Origin: Rhizobiaceae bacterium
GTDB lineage: Bacteria; Pseudomonadota; Alphaproteobacteria; Rhizobiales; Rhizobiaceae
Direction of reading: 5' to 3'
DNA length: 64,000 nt
NCBI GenBank assembly: GCA_023953845.1
Contig: JAMLJC010000001.1
Location: 2,294,001 to 2,358,000, forward strand
Shown: piece after piece, positions 23,373 through 33,657 of the stretch
Layout of the letters: each line of letters begins with the position of its first letter
Numbering within the stretch: position 1 is the stretch's first letter
Notes under the pieces: model-generated
Database searches by the model: none
What the model saw: only the letters and a program-made list of their open reading frames with translations
Told to the model about the DNA's origin: nothing
Position numbers and translations under genes: made by a program

Positions 23373-24980
23373 TCAGAACTCGTCGGAAAGGGGTGGAGAT
23401 GCAGGCTTTCCGCCCTTCGGACGCCTTATGCTGCGCCGGATCACGCCGAGGCTTGCGCCCCCCGTTCCGAAGGCGACGGCGAAGTAGATGAGCATTGCGC
23501 CCGACACGATCGCCGCCAGCGCAATGGCTTTGGCCGCGATGGGCGAGCCTGCCGCCAGATAGGGCGCGGCGACGGTGTTCTGGACATACCATATGGCGGC
23601 CGCCATCACGGCGGAGGCGAATATCAGACGCGGGATGCGGGTCAGCAACGGCAGGTCGCCGCCCCAATGGCCGCGCTTGATGAGCACGCCGAGCAGCAGC
23701 GCCGCATTGACCCAGCCGGCGACGGCCGAGGCGATCGCTATTCCCGGACCGCCCATCGAAGGGAAGATGGCAAGCGCGATGCCGAGATTGATGGCGACCG
23801 AGATCGCCGCGAAATACATCGGGGTGCGCGTGTCCTCGCGCGCGAAATATCCCGGCGTGAAGGCCTTGATGAGCACGAAGGCCGGCAGCCCGAGCGCGAA
23901 GATCGCGAGGATCGAGGCCACCGTCGGCGTGCTGTTGTCGGCGGCGAACTGGCCGCGCTCATAGAGGAAGCGGATGATCGGTTCGGCCATCACCAGAAGG
24001 GCGGCCGAGGCCGGCAATGTCAGGAAGAGCGTGAACTCGACCGACCGGTTCTGAAGGTTCGACGCCTCCTTCGTGTCGCCGGCTTTCAGCGCCCGCGCCA
24101 GTTCGGGCAGGAGCACGATTGCGACCGCGATGCCCACAACGCCGAGCGGCAACTGGTAGACCCGGTCAGCGTAGCCCAGCGACGACACGGTGCTGGGCTT
24201 ACCGGAAGCGATCGCCGTGCCGATCAGCTGGTTGATCTGCGTGATGCCGCCGGTGATCGCCGCAGGAAAGGCCAGCCAGAGCAGGCGCCTCACATTCGGC
24301 GTGAAATGCGGCATGCGAAGCTTGATTGTCACGCCTGCGCGACGGACGGCGAACCAGACGATGCCAAGCTGCACCACCCCGGCCGCCAGCACGCCCCAGG
24401 CGAGCGCATAGCCGACGCGGCGTCCATCATGCCCCTCGTACCATGCATAGGCCAGCACGCCGATCAGGATGATGTTGAGAAACACGGGCGCGACGGCGGC
24501 CGCGAAATATTTCCTGAGCGAGTTGAGCATGCCGCTCATCATGGCGGCGAGCGACATGCACATCAGATAGGGGAACATGATCGTCGCCAGTCCGACGGTC
24601 AGCTCGAACTTTTCCGGATTGCTCGAAAAGCCGGGAGCGATCACGGTCGACACCAGGAGCGGCATCGACAATTCCATCAGGATCGTCAGGCCGATCAGTA
24701 CGGTGAAAAGGACGCCGAACACCTCGGAGGAGAAGTCGCGCGCGCCCTGCAGCCCATTGGCCTCGATCTCCTTGGCGAAGAGCGGCACGAAGGCCGTGTT
24801 GAACGCGCCTTCCGCGAAGAGCCGGCGAAACGTGTTCGGGAACTGGAAGGCGGCGTTGAACGCATCCGCCACGGGACCTGTGCCGAGCGCGGCCGCCATG
24901 AACATCTCGCGCGCAAATCCGAGCATGCGGCTCATCATCGTGCCCGAGGCGACGGTGGCGAACTTCTTCAGCAGGCTCAT
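23373..24980 (-). CDS. murJ: lipid II flippase MurJ
   Basis: 535 residues and about fourteen transmembrane helices of the MOP-exporter fold. The start MSLLKKFATVASGTMMSRMLGFARE and the block AFQFPNTFRRLFAEGAFNTAFVPLF (with the conserved central Arg residues) are classic MurJ. It flips lipid-linked peptidoglycan precursor across the inner membrane. The ATG overlaps the glnD stop (ATGA), so murJ is translated from the glnD message, a pairing found in other Rhizobiales. Confidence 0.95.
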   Translation of the reverse strand: MSLLKKFATVASGTMMSRMLGFAREMFMAAALGTGPVADAFNAAFQFPNTFRRLFAEGAFNTAFVPLFAKEIEANGLQGARDFSSEVFGVLFTVLIGLTILMELSMPLLVSTVIAPGFSSNPEKFELTVGLATIMFPYLMCMSLAAMMSGMLNSLRKYFAAAVAPVFLNIILIGVLAYAWYEGHDGRRVGYALAWGVLAAGVVQLGIVWFAVRRAGVTIKLRMPHFTPNVRRLLWLAFPAAITGGITQINQLIGTAIASGKPSTVSSLGYADRVYQLPLGVVGIAVAIVLLPELARALKAGDTKEASNLQNRSVEFTLFLTLPASAALLVMAEPIIRFLYERGQFAADNSTPTVASILAIFALGLPAFVLIKAFTPGYFAREDTRTPMYFAAISVAINLGIALAIFPSMGGPGIAIASAVAGWVNAALLLGVLIKRGHWGGDLPLLTRIPRLIFASAVMAAAIWYVQNTVAAPYLAAGSPIAAKAIALAAIVSGAMLIYFAVAFGTGGASLGVIRRSIRRPKGGKPASPPLSDEF

Positions 24981-27778
24981 TCAGCGGCGGCCTTGTCCTG
25001 CTGGTTGCGGTAGTGGCCGTCCGGATCGAGCACGGCAAGCAGCTGGTTCTGGATGGTCTTCTGCCTGCCGGGACTTTCGATCTTCTGCCAGGTGAGATCG
25101 GTCACGTAGAACGTGTCGATGACCTTCTCACCGAACGTCGTGATGTGGGCCGAAGCGATGTTGAGCGACAGGTTCGACAGCGTACTGGTGATCTCGGACA
25201 GGAGGCCCGGCCGGTCGAGACCCGTCACCTCGATCACGGAGAAGCGGTTCGAGAGCGCATTGCGGATTTCCACGCGGGGCTCGATACGGAAGATCCGTGC
25301 CCCCCGCTTCGGCTTGGTGCGCTTTTCGAGGATGTCGGAGAGCCAGGCCTTGCCGGAAAGGGCGTCCTCGATCAGCTTGCCGACGCGTTCGGCCCTGCGC
25401 CGCTCGTCTTCGTCGCGGTCGAATTCGCGGCTGATCATGATCGTATCGAGCGCGCGGCTGTCGGACGTGGTGAATATCTGCGCGTCGACGATGTTGCCGC
25501 CGGCCGCCGCGCAGGCCCCGCTTATGATGGAGAGTAGGCGGGGATTGTCGGGCGCCAGCACGGTGATCTCGGTCACTGCCTCGAAGGCGCGCGGATTGAC
25601 CATCGTCGCGAACTTCTTGCCCGCCCTGTCCACCTCGCGGATGAATTCGGCATGGCGGATCTGATCTTCGAGATCGACCGTCAGCATGTAGTTGCTGTAG
25701 TGCAGGTCGACGAGCCGTGCGCGTTCCCTTGCCGGCCATTCCGCCAGCGCCTTCTCCAGCCGCTCGCGCGCGACCTTGGTCCGCTCCACACGCGAGACCT
25801 CGGAAAAGCCGCCCGTCAGCAGCAGTTCGGTCTCGTAGTAGAGCGTGCGCAGAAGCTGTCCCTTCCAGCCATTCCAGACGCCGGGCCCGACGCCGCGTAT
25901 GTCGCAGACGGTAAGGATCAGCAGCAGCTTCAGCCGCTCGACCGACTGCACGACGGCGGCGAAGTCGTCGATCGTCTTGCGGTCGTTGAGGTCGCGCATC
26001 TGCGCCGTCATCGACATGACCAGATGGTTCTCGACCAGCCATGCCACGGTGTCGGTATCGGCCTTGGACAGCCCGAGATGCGGGCAGATGCGCCGCGCGA
26101 TCTTCGCCCCGGCTTCCGAATGGTCCTCCGGCCGGCCCTTGGCGATGTCGTGCAGCAGCACGGCGAGATAGAGCAGATCGCGCTGGCCGCGCAGGCTGGG
26201 CATCAGCGAATGCGACAGCGGATGCAGCTTCTCGCCGTCGCCATGCTCGATCTCCGACAGTACGCCGATGCAGCGCAGCAGGTGCTCGTCCACCGTGTAG
26301 TGGTGGTACATGGAGAACTGCATCATCGCGACGATGCGGCCGAACTCCGGAATGAGCTTGCCGAGAAGCCCGGCCTCGTTCATGCGGCGGAGATTGAGCT
26401 CCGGATTGCGGTCCGAGGTGAGGATGTCGAGGAACAGGCGGTTGGCTTCCGGATTGCGCCGCAGCGTCTTGTCGACGAGGCCGAGCGAGCGGGTCAGGAG
26501 CTTCAGCGCGTCCGGATGATATTCCAGACCGTGCTTGTCGGCGAACCAGAACAGCCGCAGCATGTTCACGGGGTCGCGTTCAAAAACCTTGTCGTCGGCG
26601 ATGTTGATGCGATGATTGTCGACGATGAAGTCGCTGGTGCCGGCGAGCTTGCGCTTGCGGCGCGAGAAGCCCGAAAAGAGCCGATTGAAGCCCGGAACTT
26701 GCTTGGCCTGCTCTTCTTCCAGCGCCGCGCAGAAGATGCGGGTGAGGTCGCCGACATTCTTGGCGATCAGGAAGTAGTGCTTCATGAAGCGTTCGACCGC
26801 GGAGAGGCCCGGATGGCTCGTATAGCCGAGGCGGTCCGCGATATCGCGCTGGATGTCGAAGTGCAGCCGCTCCTCCGCCTTGCCGGTGAGGAAATGCATG
26901 TGGCACCTCACCGCCCACAGGAAGTCGTCCGCCTTCACGAACTGGTTGTATTCGGCCCGCGTGAACACGCCTTTGCCGACCAGTTCCTCCGCGGTGCGCA
27001 CGCGATAGAAATACTTGCCGATCCAGAACAGCGTGTGCAGATCCCGCAGGCCACCCTTGCCGTCCTTGACGTTTGGCTCGACCAGATAGCGGCTTTCGCC
27101 GGCCTTGGCGTGGCGGGCGTCGCGTTCGGCGAGCTTCGCCTGCACATATTCCGGTCCCGTGACCTTGACGACTTCCGTGTCGAAACGCTCGATAAGGTCG
27201 TCATAGAGACTCTTCTCGCCCCAGATCAGGCGAGCCTCGAGGATGGTCGTGCGGATCGTGATGTCGGCGCGCGCCTGCCTTATGCATTCGTCAATGCTGC
27301 GGGTCGCGTGGCCGACCTTCAGCTTCAGGTCCCACAGCACATAGAGGATGTACTCGACGATCTGCTCGCCCCAGGGCGTCTGCTTGTAGGGCAGCACGAA
27401 CAGGAGATCGATGTCGGAGCCCGGCGCGAGCGTACCGCGCCCATAGCCGCCGACGGCGACGATCGCCATGCGCTCGGCGGCGGAGGGGTTCTTGGAACGG
27501 TAGACATGCGTCGCGGCGAAATCGTAGAGCGCGCTGATCACTTCGTCCATCAGGTGCGACAGGCGGTGGGCGCAGGCGAGCCCGCCACCGTCGGCTTTCA
27601 GCATCTCCTCGGCGGTCCTGCGGCCGTTCTCCAGTGTTTCGCGCAGAAGGGAGACCGCGGCGGTGCGGATAGCGGAAGAGGAGCCGTCGCCGTCCGTACC
27701 GGCGGTGAGCGCCGTCAACGCATGCCGCAGCGCCTTGCCGTCGACAATCCGATCCAGATGCAGTGCGATATGCGCCAT
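24977..27778 (-). CDS. glnD: bifunctional [protein-PII] uridylyltransferase/uridylyl-removing enzyme
   Basis: 933 residues. The nucleotidyltransferase core is GGYGRGTLAPGSDIDLLF (110-127, with the metal aspartates in SDIDLL). The HD domain motif HDIAKGRPEDHSEAGA lies near residue 540 and performs uridylyl removal. Two C-terminal ACT domains (starting near ITVLAPDNPRLLSII and RFSVIEVTGLDRPGLLSEI) sense glutamine. GlnD controls PII proteins and so nitrogen metabolism. RpoN and PtsN, two other nitrogen-control proteins, are encoded 25 kb to the right. A weak GTGTTC-N17-CTATAG lies upstream. Confidence 0.97.
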   Translation of the reverse strand: MAHIALHLDRIVDGKALRHALTALTAGTDGDGSSSAIRTAAVSLLRETLENGRRTAEEMLKADGGGLACAHRLSHLMDEVISALYDFAATHVYRSKNPSAAERMAIVAVGGYGRGTLAPGSDIDLLFVLPYKQTPWGEQIVEYILYVLWDLKLKVGHATRSIDECIRQARADITIRTTILEARLIWGEKSLYDDLIERFDTEVVKVTGPEYVQAKLAERDARHAKAGESRYLVEPNVKDGKGGLRDLHTLFWIGKYFYRVRTAEELVGKGVFTRAEYNQFVKADDFLWAVRCHMHFLTGKAEERLHFDIQRDIADRLGYTSHPGLSAVERFMKHYFLIAKNVGDLTRIFCAALEEEQAKQVPGFNRLFSGFSRRKRKLAGTSDFIVDNHRINIADDKVFERDPVNMLRLFWFADKHGLEYHPDALKLLTRSLGLVDKTLRRNPEANRLFLDILTSDRNPELNLRRMNEAGLLGKLIPEFGRIVAMMQFSMYHHYTVDEHLLRCIGVLSEIEHGDGEKLHPLSHSLMPSLRGQRDLLYLAVLLHDIAKGRPEDHSEAGAKIARRICPHLGLSKADTDTVAWLVENHLVMSMTAQMRDLNDRKTIDDFAAVVQSVERLKLLLILTVCDIRGVGPGVWNGWKGQLLRTLYYETELLLTGGFSEVSRVERTKVARERLEKALAEWPARERARLVDLHYSNYMLTVDLEDQIRHAEFIREVDRAGKKFATMVNPRAFEAVTEITVLAPDNPRLLSIISGACAAAGGNIVDAQIFTTSDSRALDTIMISREFDRDEDERRRAERVGKLIEDALSGKAWLSDILEKRTKPKRGARIFRIEPRVEIRNALSNRFSVIEVTGLDRPGLLSEITSTLSNLSLNIASAHITTFGEKVIDTFYVTDLTWQKIESPGRQKTIQNQLLAVLDPDGHYRNQQDKAAAE

Positions 27779-27887
27779 TGAAGATAATCTGGCCGCGTGG
27801 GGGTTCAGGGCGGGCTCTATAGCCTGATTTCCGGCGGGTGAACACTCTTGGCGACGCCGGCCTTGTCCTGCGCCGGATAGGAACGCT

Positions 27888-30581
27888 CTACGAGGCCTTG
27901 GCGGGCATGCGCGCCTTCATGAAGGCGGTGAAATAGTCGGCGCTCATCGGTCGCGCGAAGGCATGCCCCTGGAGCGCGTTGCAGCCGAGTTCCGCGAGAA
28001 CGCGCGCGTGCTGCATCGTCTCCACGCCTTCGCCGAGCACGTCGATGCCGAGCGACCGCCCGATCTCGATGATGGAATGCACCAGCTTGCGCTGCGGCGC
28101 GGAATGGACCACCGGCATGACGAGCTGCCGGTCGATCTTCAGCCGGTTCGGCTGGAGCTTGAGCAGAGAGACGATCGATGCGTGGCCGGTACCGAAGTCG
28201 TCGATCTCGACATCGATGCCGAGGGCCTTGATCTGCTCGACGTTCCAGGTGACCAGCTCGTCATGTTCGTCGAGGAAGATCGATTCCACCAGCTCGAACG
28301 CGACGCGGCCCGGCGCGATGTTCAGACGGCGCAGGTTGCGGATGAGTTCGTCGTCGTGAAGCCGCCGCGCCGATACGTTTACGGAGACCTTCGGGACCTT
28401 CAGGGAAAGCCCGTCCCATTGTTGCATCTGCGCGAGCGCCTGCTCGAGGATGATGCGGTCGATAGCGGCGAGGACGTTCAGCTCTTCGGCCGTCTTGATG
28501 AAAGCCTGCGGCGCGAGCACCCCGCGCGTCGGATGCCGCCATCTCGCCAGCGCCTCCGCTCCGATCACCTCATGCGTGATGGCGTCGAATTGCGGCTGGT
28601 AGTAGGCCACGAATTCCTGACGTTCGAGACCTGACAGGATTTCGTCGGCGACGCGCTTGGTGGTGATGATCTCGGCCTGCAGCGCGTCGTTGAAGAACTG
28701 GTGGCGGTTCCGTCCGCGGCTCTTGGCGCGGTAGAGCGCGATGTCCGCATGAACCAGCAGGTCGCGCGGGCTGCCGTCGACCTCCATGTTGGTGGCGATG
28801 CCGATGCTGACGCCGAAGCGGCATTCGTGGCCCTTGAAGAAGACCGGCTGATGCATCTGGGCGATGATCCCGTCCGCCAGCGCGGCAAGCTCGGCATTCC
28901 AGTTTTCCGTCGCCGTGTCCGCAGACGCGGCGCGGATGACGACGAATTCGTCGCCGCCGACGCGAGCCACGAAGTCGTCGCTGCGGAGATTGGCCTTGAG
29001 CACCGCGGCCGCATGCACCAGCATGGCGTCGCCGGCCGCGTGGCCGAGCGTGTCGTTGATCTGCTTGAAGCGGTCGAGGTCTATGTGCAGGAGCCCGACG
29101 CGCTCGCCGGCGTGGTCGAAGTAACGGGGATGCCTGTCGAGCACGTCGTCTAGGTAGCGACGATTGGGCAGCCCGGTGAGAGAGTCGTGAAGCGCATTGA
29201 ATTCGATGCGCGCCTTCGCAGCTTCCAGTTCCGAGTTGCGCGCTTCCGTCAACGTGTTCGCCTGCGTCAGGTGCTCGCGCAGCTTGACGTCGTCGGTGAC
29301 GTCCCAGTTGACGCCGACGATCTTCGTCGGTTCGCCTGGGTCGCGATAGGCTCTCGCGCTTTCCCGTATGTGGCGGACCTCGCCGTTGACGACGAGCCGG
29401 TATTCGATCTCGACGTCGCCGTCCTGCGCATCCGGATCGGGTTGCGCCGCGGTGACGCGGGCAATGTCGTCGGGATGGATGTGGCGCGCCCAGTCCTCGT
29501 AGGTACGGCGCCCGTCATCGGCCGGGTAGCCGTAGAGTTCGTTCATCCGGTCGTCCCAGAAAAGCTCGTTGGTCTCGACGTTGAGCTCCCATACGCCGAT
29601 GCTGGAACTGTCGAGCGCCAGTTCGAGCCGCCTCGAAAGCCGGCTGAGATCGCGTTCGCGGCGCTTGAGCTCGGCGACGTTGCGGGTGCGCTCCTCGATC
29701 AGCTGCCCGGACAGCAGGATCGGCACGATGATCAGCGCGCCGGCCGCCGAGACGATCAGCCACAGCATCAACGTGTTCGGCGGCCATGCCGGCCATCCGC
29801 CCTTGGGGATAGCGGCGATCCTCCACGTGCCGGAAGGCACGATGACGTCCGTCGTGACAGGATTCCGCTTCAGGATCTCGGCGTCGCCATAGAACAGCTC
29901 GCCCGCGGTGCCGAGCGCATCGCGGCCGACAATGGCGACATCGACCGGCAGTTCCGTATCCAGCAGTCCGCTTTCCCCGTAGAGCCTTTCCACGTCGATG
30001 ACCGCGGAGACGATGCCCCAGAAGCGGTCCGCGCCGTCCTGCTTGATGTAGACGGGGAAGCGGCCGATAAACCCCTGACCGCCCTGTACGAGATTGACCG
30101 GTCCTGCGAAGACCAGATGGCGGGTGTCGCGGGCGCGGAACGCGGCCTCGCGCTGCTGCGGGTTGTTGCGGAGATCGAACCCCATCACCTGCTCGTTGCC
30201 CTTGACGGGATAGAATGCGCGCACGACGAAATCCGGCGCGGCGGCAATGTTGCGGATCTGCGATTGCTCGTTAATCAGCGCCGAGGCCAGTTCGGCAAAG
30301 CGCGCCTGGTCCATCTCCGGCTCGGTGGTAATGGTGGCGACCAGACCGCGTATCAGCTGGATGTTGCCGTTGACGTTGCCTTCCAGCTTGGCGCGCAGCA
30401 CGCTGGCTTCCCGCAGCACGGTGGCGCGGAGATCCTGTTCGTAGACGGTCTGATTCAGGCGATGTGCGTAGATCCCCGCCGCCGTGACCACGGCGAAGGC
30501 TACGATCGCGGGAACATTCGTTCGCCGGAAAATGGAGCACGCCAATCGCCACAGGCGGCTTTGGCTACTCTGAACGTGCAT
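27888..30581 (-). CDS. CHASE-PAS-GGDEF-EAL cyclic-di-GMP signalling protein
   Basis: 897 residues from the ATG at 30581; a GTG at 30614 would add 11 and cannot be excluded. Two transmembrane helices (about 24-40 and 271-290) flank a periplasmic CHASE sensor domain. A PAS domain follows (about 318-436), then GGDEF (GGDEF at 542-546 with an RxxD inhibition site at 533-536) and EAL (EALARW at 677 and DDFGTGHAS). Both catalytic motifs look intact, so it could make and degrade c-di-GMP. CHASE domains of this class bind small extracellular ligands. It is a single-gene unit between glnD and mutS. Confidence 0.9.
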   Translation of the reverse strand: MHVQSSQSRLWRLACSIFRRTNVPAIVAFAVVTAAGIYAHRLNQTVYEQDLRATVLREASVLRAKLEGNVNGNIQLIRGLVATITTEPEMDQARFAELASALINEQSQIRNIAAAPDFVVRAFYPVKGNEQVMGFDLRNNPQQREAAFRARDTRHLVFAGPVNLVQGGQGFIGRFPVYIKQDGADRFWGIVSAVIDVERLYGESGLLDTELPVDVAIVGRDALGTAGELFYGDAEILKRNPVTTDVIVPSGTWRIAAIPKGGWPAWPPNTLMLWLIVSAAGALIIVPILLSGQLIEERTRNVAELKRRERDLSRLSRRLELALDSSSIGVWELNVETNELFWDDRMNELYGYPADDGRRTYEDWARHIHPDDIARVTAAQPDPDAQDGDVEIEYRLVVNGEVRHIRESARAYRDPGEPTKIVGVNWDVTDDVKLREHLTQANTLTEARNSELEAAKARIEFNALHDSLTGLPNRRYLDDVLDRHPRYFDHAGERVGLLHIDLDRFKQINDTLGHAAGDAMLVHAAAVLKANLRSDDFVARVGGDEFVVIRAASADTATENWNAELAALADGIIAQMHQPVFFKGHECRFGVSIGIATNMEVDGSPRDLLVHADIALYRAKSRGRNRHQFFNDALQAEIITTKRVADEILSGLERQEFVAYYQPQFDAITHEVIGAEALARWRHPTRGVLAPQAFIKTAEELNVLAAIDRIILEQALAQMQQWDGLSLKVPKVSVNVSARRLHDDELIRNLRRLNIAPGRVAFELVESIFLDEHDELVTWNVEQIKALGIDVEIDDFGTGHASIVSLLKLQPNRLKIDRQLVMPVVHSAPQRKLVHSIIEIGRSLGIDVLGEGVETMQHARVLAELGCNALQGHAFARPMSADYFTAFMKARMPAKAS

Positions 30582-30778
30582 TATTTGACCGCGAATCCCT
30601 TTCACTGGAGACACAAGGCTATCCGCGGCTGCTTAACTTTGCATTGAGAGCGGAACTAAACCTTGAACACGATGAAGAACCTGCGCCCGCACGCGCAATT
30701 GCTTTCTGGTGTGAAAGTAACCTGACGCAACGTCAAATACTGCGCCGCATCGCTGTGATCCGGCGCGTTCGGAAGAAG

Positions 30779-33562
30779 CTATGAACGGCTTTCCGATGCC
30801 ATCTTCTTCAGCCTGTAAAGCACGTCCAGCGCCTCACGCGGCGTCATTTCATCCGGGTTGAGCGCCTGCACCTCCCTCGACACTGCGTCGCCGGTGGCCG
30901 GCGCGGGCGGCGCCTCCCGCCGGAGCGCAGCCGAGAACAGCGGCAGGTCGTCGATCAGGCGGCTCGCTCTGTTCGACGTTTCGCCGGCCTCAAGCTGCGC
31001 CAGCACTTCGCGGGCGCGCGACACCACGGCGTCCGGCAGGCCCGCCAGCCTCGCCACCTGCACGCCATAGGAGCGGTCGGCCGCGCCATTGCCGACCTCG
31101 TGCAGGAAGATGACGTCGCCTTCCCATTCCTTGACCCGCATGGTGACGTTGTGGAGGCGCGGCAGCTTACCGGCGAGCGCGGTCATCTCGTGGAAATGCG
31201 TGGCGAAGATCGCGCGGCAGCGGTTTTTCTCGTGCAGATACTCCACCGCCGCCCAGGCGATGGACAGGCCGTCGAAGGTCGCCGTGCCGCGTCCGATCTC
31301 GTCGAGGATCACCAGCGAGCGCTCGCCCGCCTGGTTGAGGATCGCCGCTGTCTCCACCATTTCGACCATGAAGGTCGAGCGTCCGCGGGCCAGATCGTCG
31401 GATGCGCCGACACGGCTGAAAAGCCGGTCGACCACGCCGATACGCGCCGATTTCGCCGGCACGAAGGAGCCCATCTGGGCGAGGATCGCGATCAGCGCGT
31501 TCTGGCGCAGGAATGTCGACTTTCCGCCCATGTTCGGGCCGGTCAGCAGCCATATCGCGCCGTTCCTGCCGGTCGGTTCGGGCGACAGGTCGCAATCATT
31601 GGCGACGAAGGCGCTGCCGTCCTGCCGCCTGATCGCCTGTTCGACCACCGGATGGCGGCCGCGCTCTATGGCGAAGTTCAGGCTGGCATCGACCGTCGGC
31701 CGGGCGAAATTCTCCCCGCCGGCGAGTTGCGCCAGCGCTGCCGATACGTCGATCGCCGCGAGCGCGCTGGCTGCCGCGCGGATCAGTTCGGCATGGCCGG
31801 TCACCTCGGCCACCATCAGGTCGAAGATTTCCAGCTCGATCGCCAGCGCGCGGTCGGCGGCGTTGGCGATCTTCGTCTCCAGCCCCGCCAGTTCCGTCGT
31901 GGTGAAGCGCATGGCGTTGGCCATGGTCTGGCGATGGATGAAGCGCGCCTTGGCAGCATCCGTCCCGTTCATCACCGCCTGATTGTTGGCGGTCACCTCG
32001 ATATAGAAGCCGAGCACGTTGTTGTGCCGGATCTTGAGCGACCGGATGCCGGTCTCCTCGATCAGGCTCCGCTCCATCTCCGCGATGACGCGCCGGGATT
32101 CTTTCGCCAGCGCCCGCATCTCGTCCAGTTCCGGATCATGACCGCTGCGCACGAAGCCGCCGTCGCGCTTCAGGAGCGGCAGTTCGTCATCCAGCGCCTG
32201 GCTCAAATTCTCCAGGAGCCGCGCCGGCAGCGCCTTGAGATCACGCTCGGCCTGCCTCAGCTCCTCCGGCAGTTCGCCCGAGGTCAGCACCTGCGCCATC
32301 GTCAGCGAGGCCTGCAGGCCGCCTGCAAGCGCGCCGAGGTCGCGCGGGCCGCCACGGTTGAGCGCCAGCCGCGACAGTGCCCGCATCATGTCCGGCGCGC
32401 CCTTCAGTACCTCCCGCGCAGCCTCGCGCAGACGCCCTTCGAGCCGGAAGAAGGAAACAGAATCGAGGCGTTTCGCGATCTGTGCGGGATCGGTCAGGGG
32501 CGCGGTGAGGCGGTCGGCCAGGAGACGCGCGCCGGCCCCGGTGACGGTGCGGTCTATTGCCGAGAACAGCGATCCTGTCCGGCTTCCCGACAGCGTCCGC
32601 AGGAGTTCGAGATTGGCGCGTGTCGCCGGATCGATGAAGAGCGTCGAGCCGGAATCCTCGCGCTGCGGATGCGAAAGAGGCGGGCGTTCGGCCTTCTGCG
32701 TCTTCTCTACATAGGCGATCGCGCCGGAGATCGCCGACAGCTCCGCCCGACTGAACGATCCAAAACTGTCGGGCGTCGCCACGCCGTAGAATCGCGCGAT
32801 ACGGCTGGGCGCGGTGGCGGATTCGAACAGGCTCGGCGGTTGCGGGCCTGCCACGCGCCCGAGGAAATCGAAGGCCGGCTTCAGTTCCTCGTCATGGTAT
32901 ACCGGCTCCGCGACGATCAGTTCCCGCGGGTCGATGCGTGATATATCTGCAAGAAGCCGTTCCGCGGAAGTCTCGCAAACCCTGAAGATTCCTGTTGATA
33001 TATCAATCCACGCGAGTGCGTAGGCATTGTCGGCTCCGCCCTTCACGCGCCCGAGCGACATCAGGAAGTTGCTTTCGGAAGGCGCGAGAAGCTTGTCCTC
33101 GGTGATCGTGCCCGGCGTCACGAGCCGGATCACGTCGCGCTTCACCACGGCCTTGGAACCGCGCTTCTTCGCTTCCGCAGGATCCTCGATCTGTTCGCAT
33201 ACGGCGACACGGAAACCCTGGGCGATCAGCTTCTGCAGATAGTCGTCCGCCGCATGCACCGGCACGCCGCACATCGGAATGTCGGCGCCCTGATGCTTGC
33301 CGCGCTTGGTCAGCACGATGCCGAGCGCCTTCGATGCCTGTTCCGCGTCGTCGAAGAACAGTTCGTAGAAATCGCCCATGCGATAGAACAGCAGCGAGTC
33401 GGGGTTCGCCGCCTTGATCTCGATGTACTGCTCCATCATCGGCGTGACGGCCGCCCTGGCCTCGGCCTTCGGAGCCGGGTCCGTCCGCTCCTGCGGATCG
33501 GCGTCGTCGTCCGGTCGATATGCCGTCTGCTCGTTCAAGGGTCGCTCGACAAAAACACGCAC
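30779..33562 (-). CDS. mutS: DNA mismatch repair protein MutS
   Basis: 927 residues from a GTG at 33562 with AAGGA seven bases upstream; a TTG at 33538 is an alternative. The mismatch-reading Phe-x-Glu is in LLFYRMGDFYELFFDDA near residue 63. The ATPase domain has Walker A GPNMGGKST and Walker B VILDEIGRGTATFDG. MutS recognises mispairs and small loops and recruits MutL. Divergent from maeB. The Shine-Dalgarno sits in the 13-bp palindrome GCAAGG-T-CCTTGC (33564-33576). Confidence 0.97.
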   Translation of the reverse strand: MRVFVERPLNEQTAYRPDDDADPQERTDPAPKAEARAAVTPMMEQYIEIKAANPDSLLFYRMGDFYELFFDDAEQASKALGIVLTKRGKHQGADIPMCGVPVHAADDYLQKLIAQGFRVAVCEQIEDPAEAKKRGSKAVVKRDVIRLVTPGTITEDKLLAPSESNFLMSLGRVKGGADNAYALAWIDISTGIFRVCETSAERLLADISRIDPRELIVAEPVYHDEELKPAFDFLGRVAGPQPPSLFESATAPSRIARFYGVATPDSFGSFSRAELSAISGAIAYVEKTQKAERPPLSHPQREDSGSTLFIDPATRANLELLRTLSGSRTGSLFSAIDRTVTGAGARLLADRLTAPLTDPAQIAKRLDSVSFFRLEGRLREAAREVLKGAPDMMRALSRLALNRGGPRDLGALAGGLQASLTMAQVLTSGELPEELRQAERDLKALPARLLENLSQALDDELPLLKRDGGFVRSGHDPELDEMRALAKESRRVIAEMERSLIEETGIRSLKIRHNNVLGFYIEVTANNQAVMNGTDAAKARFIHRQTMANAMRFTTTELAGLETKIANAADRALAIELEIFDLMVAEVTGHAELIRAAASALAAIDVSAALAQLAGGENFARPTVDASLNFAIERGRHPVVEQAIRRQDGSAFVANDCDLSPEPTGRNGAIWLLTGPNMGGKSTFLRQNALIAILAQMGSFVPAKSARIGVVDRLFSRVGASDDLARGRSTFMVEMVETAAILNQAGERSLVILDEIGRGTATFDGLSIAWAAVEYLHEKNRCRAIFATHFHEMTALAGKLPRLHNVTMRVKEWEGDVIFLHEVGNGAADRSYGVQVARLAGLPDAVVSRAREVLAQLEAGETSNRASRLIDDLPLFSAALRREAPPAPATGDAVSREVQALNPDEMTPREALDVLYRLKKMASESRS

Positions 33563-33657
33563 CGCAAGGTCCTTGCCGGTTTACGCGGGCAAATTGTAGC
33601 CTTAATCGGAAACACTCCACAAAAGAAGAAACGTCCCCTCAGGAAACGCACCCAGCC

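Noticed and set aside
25652..27781. 709-codon plus-strand ORF antisense to glnD
   Set aside because: Shadow of glnD, which has all catalytic motifs.
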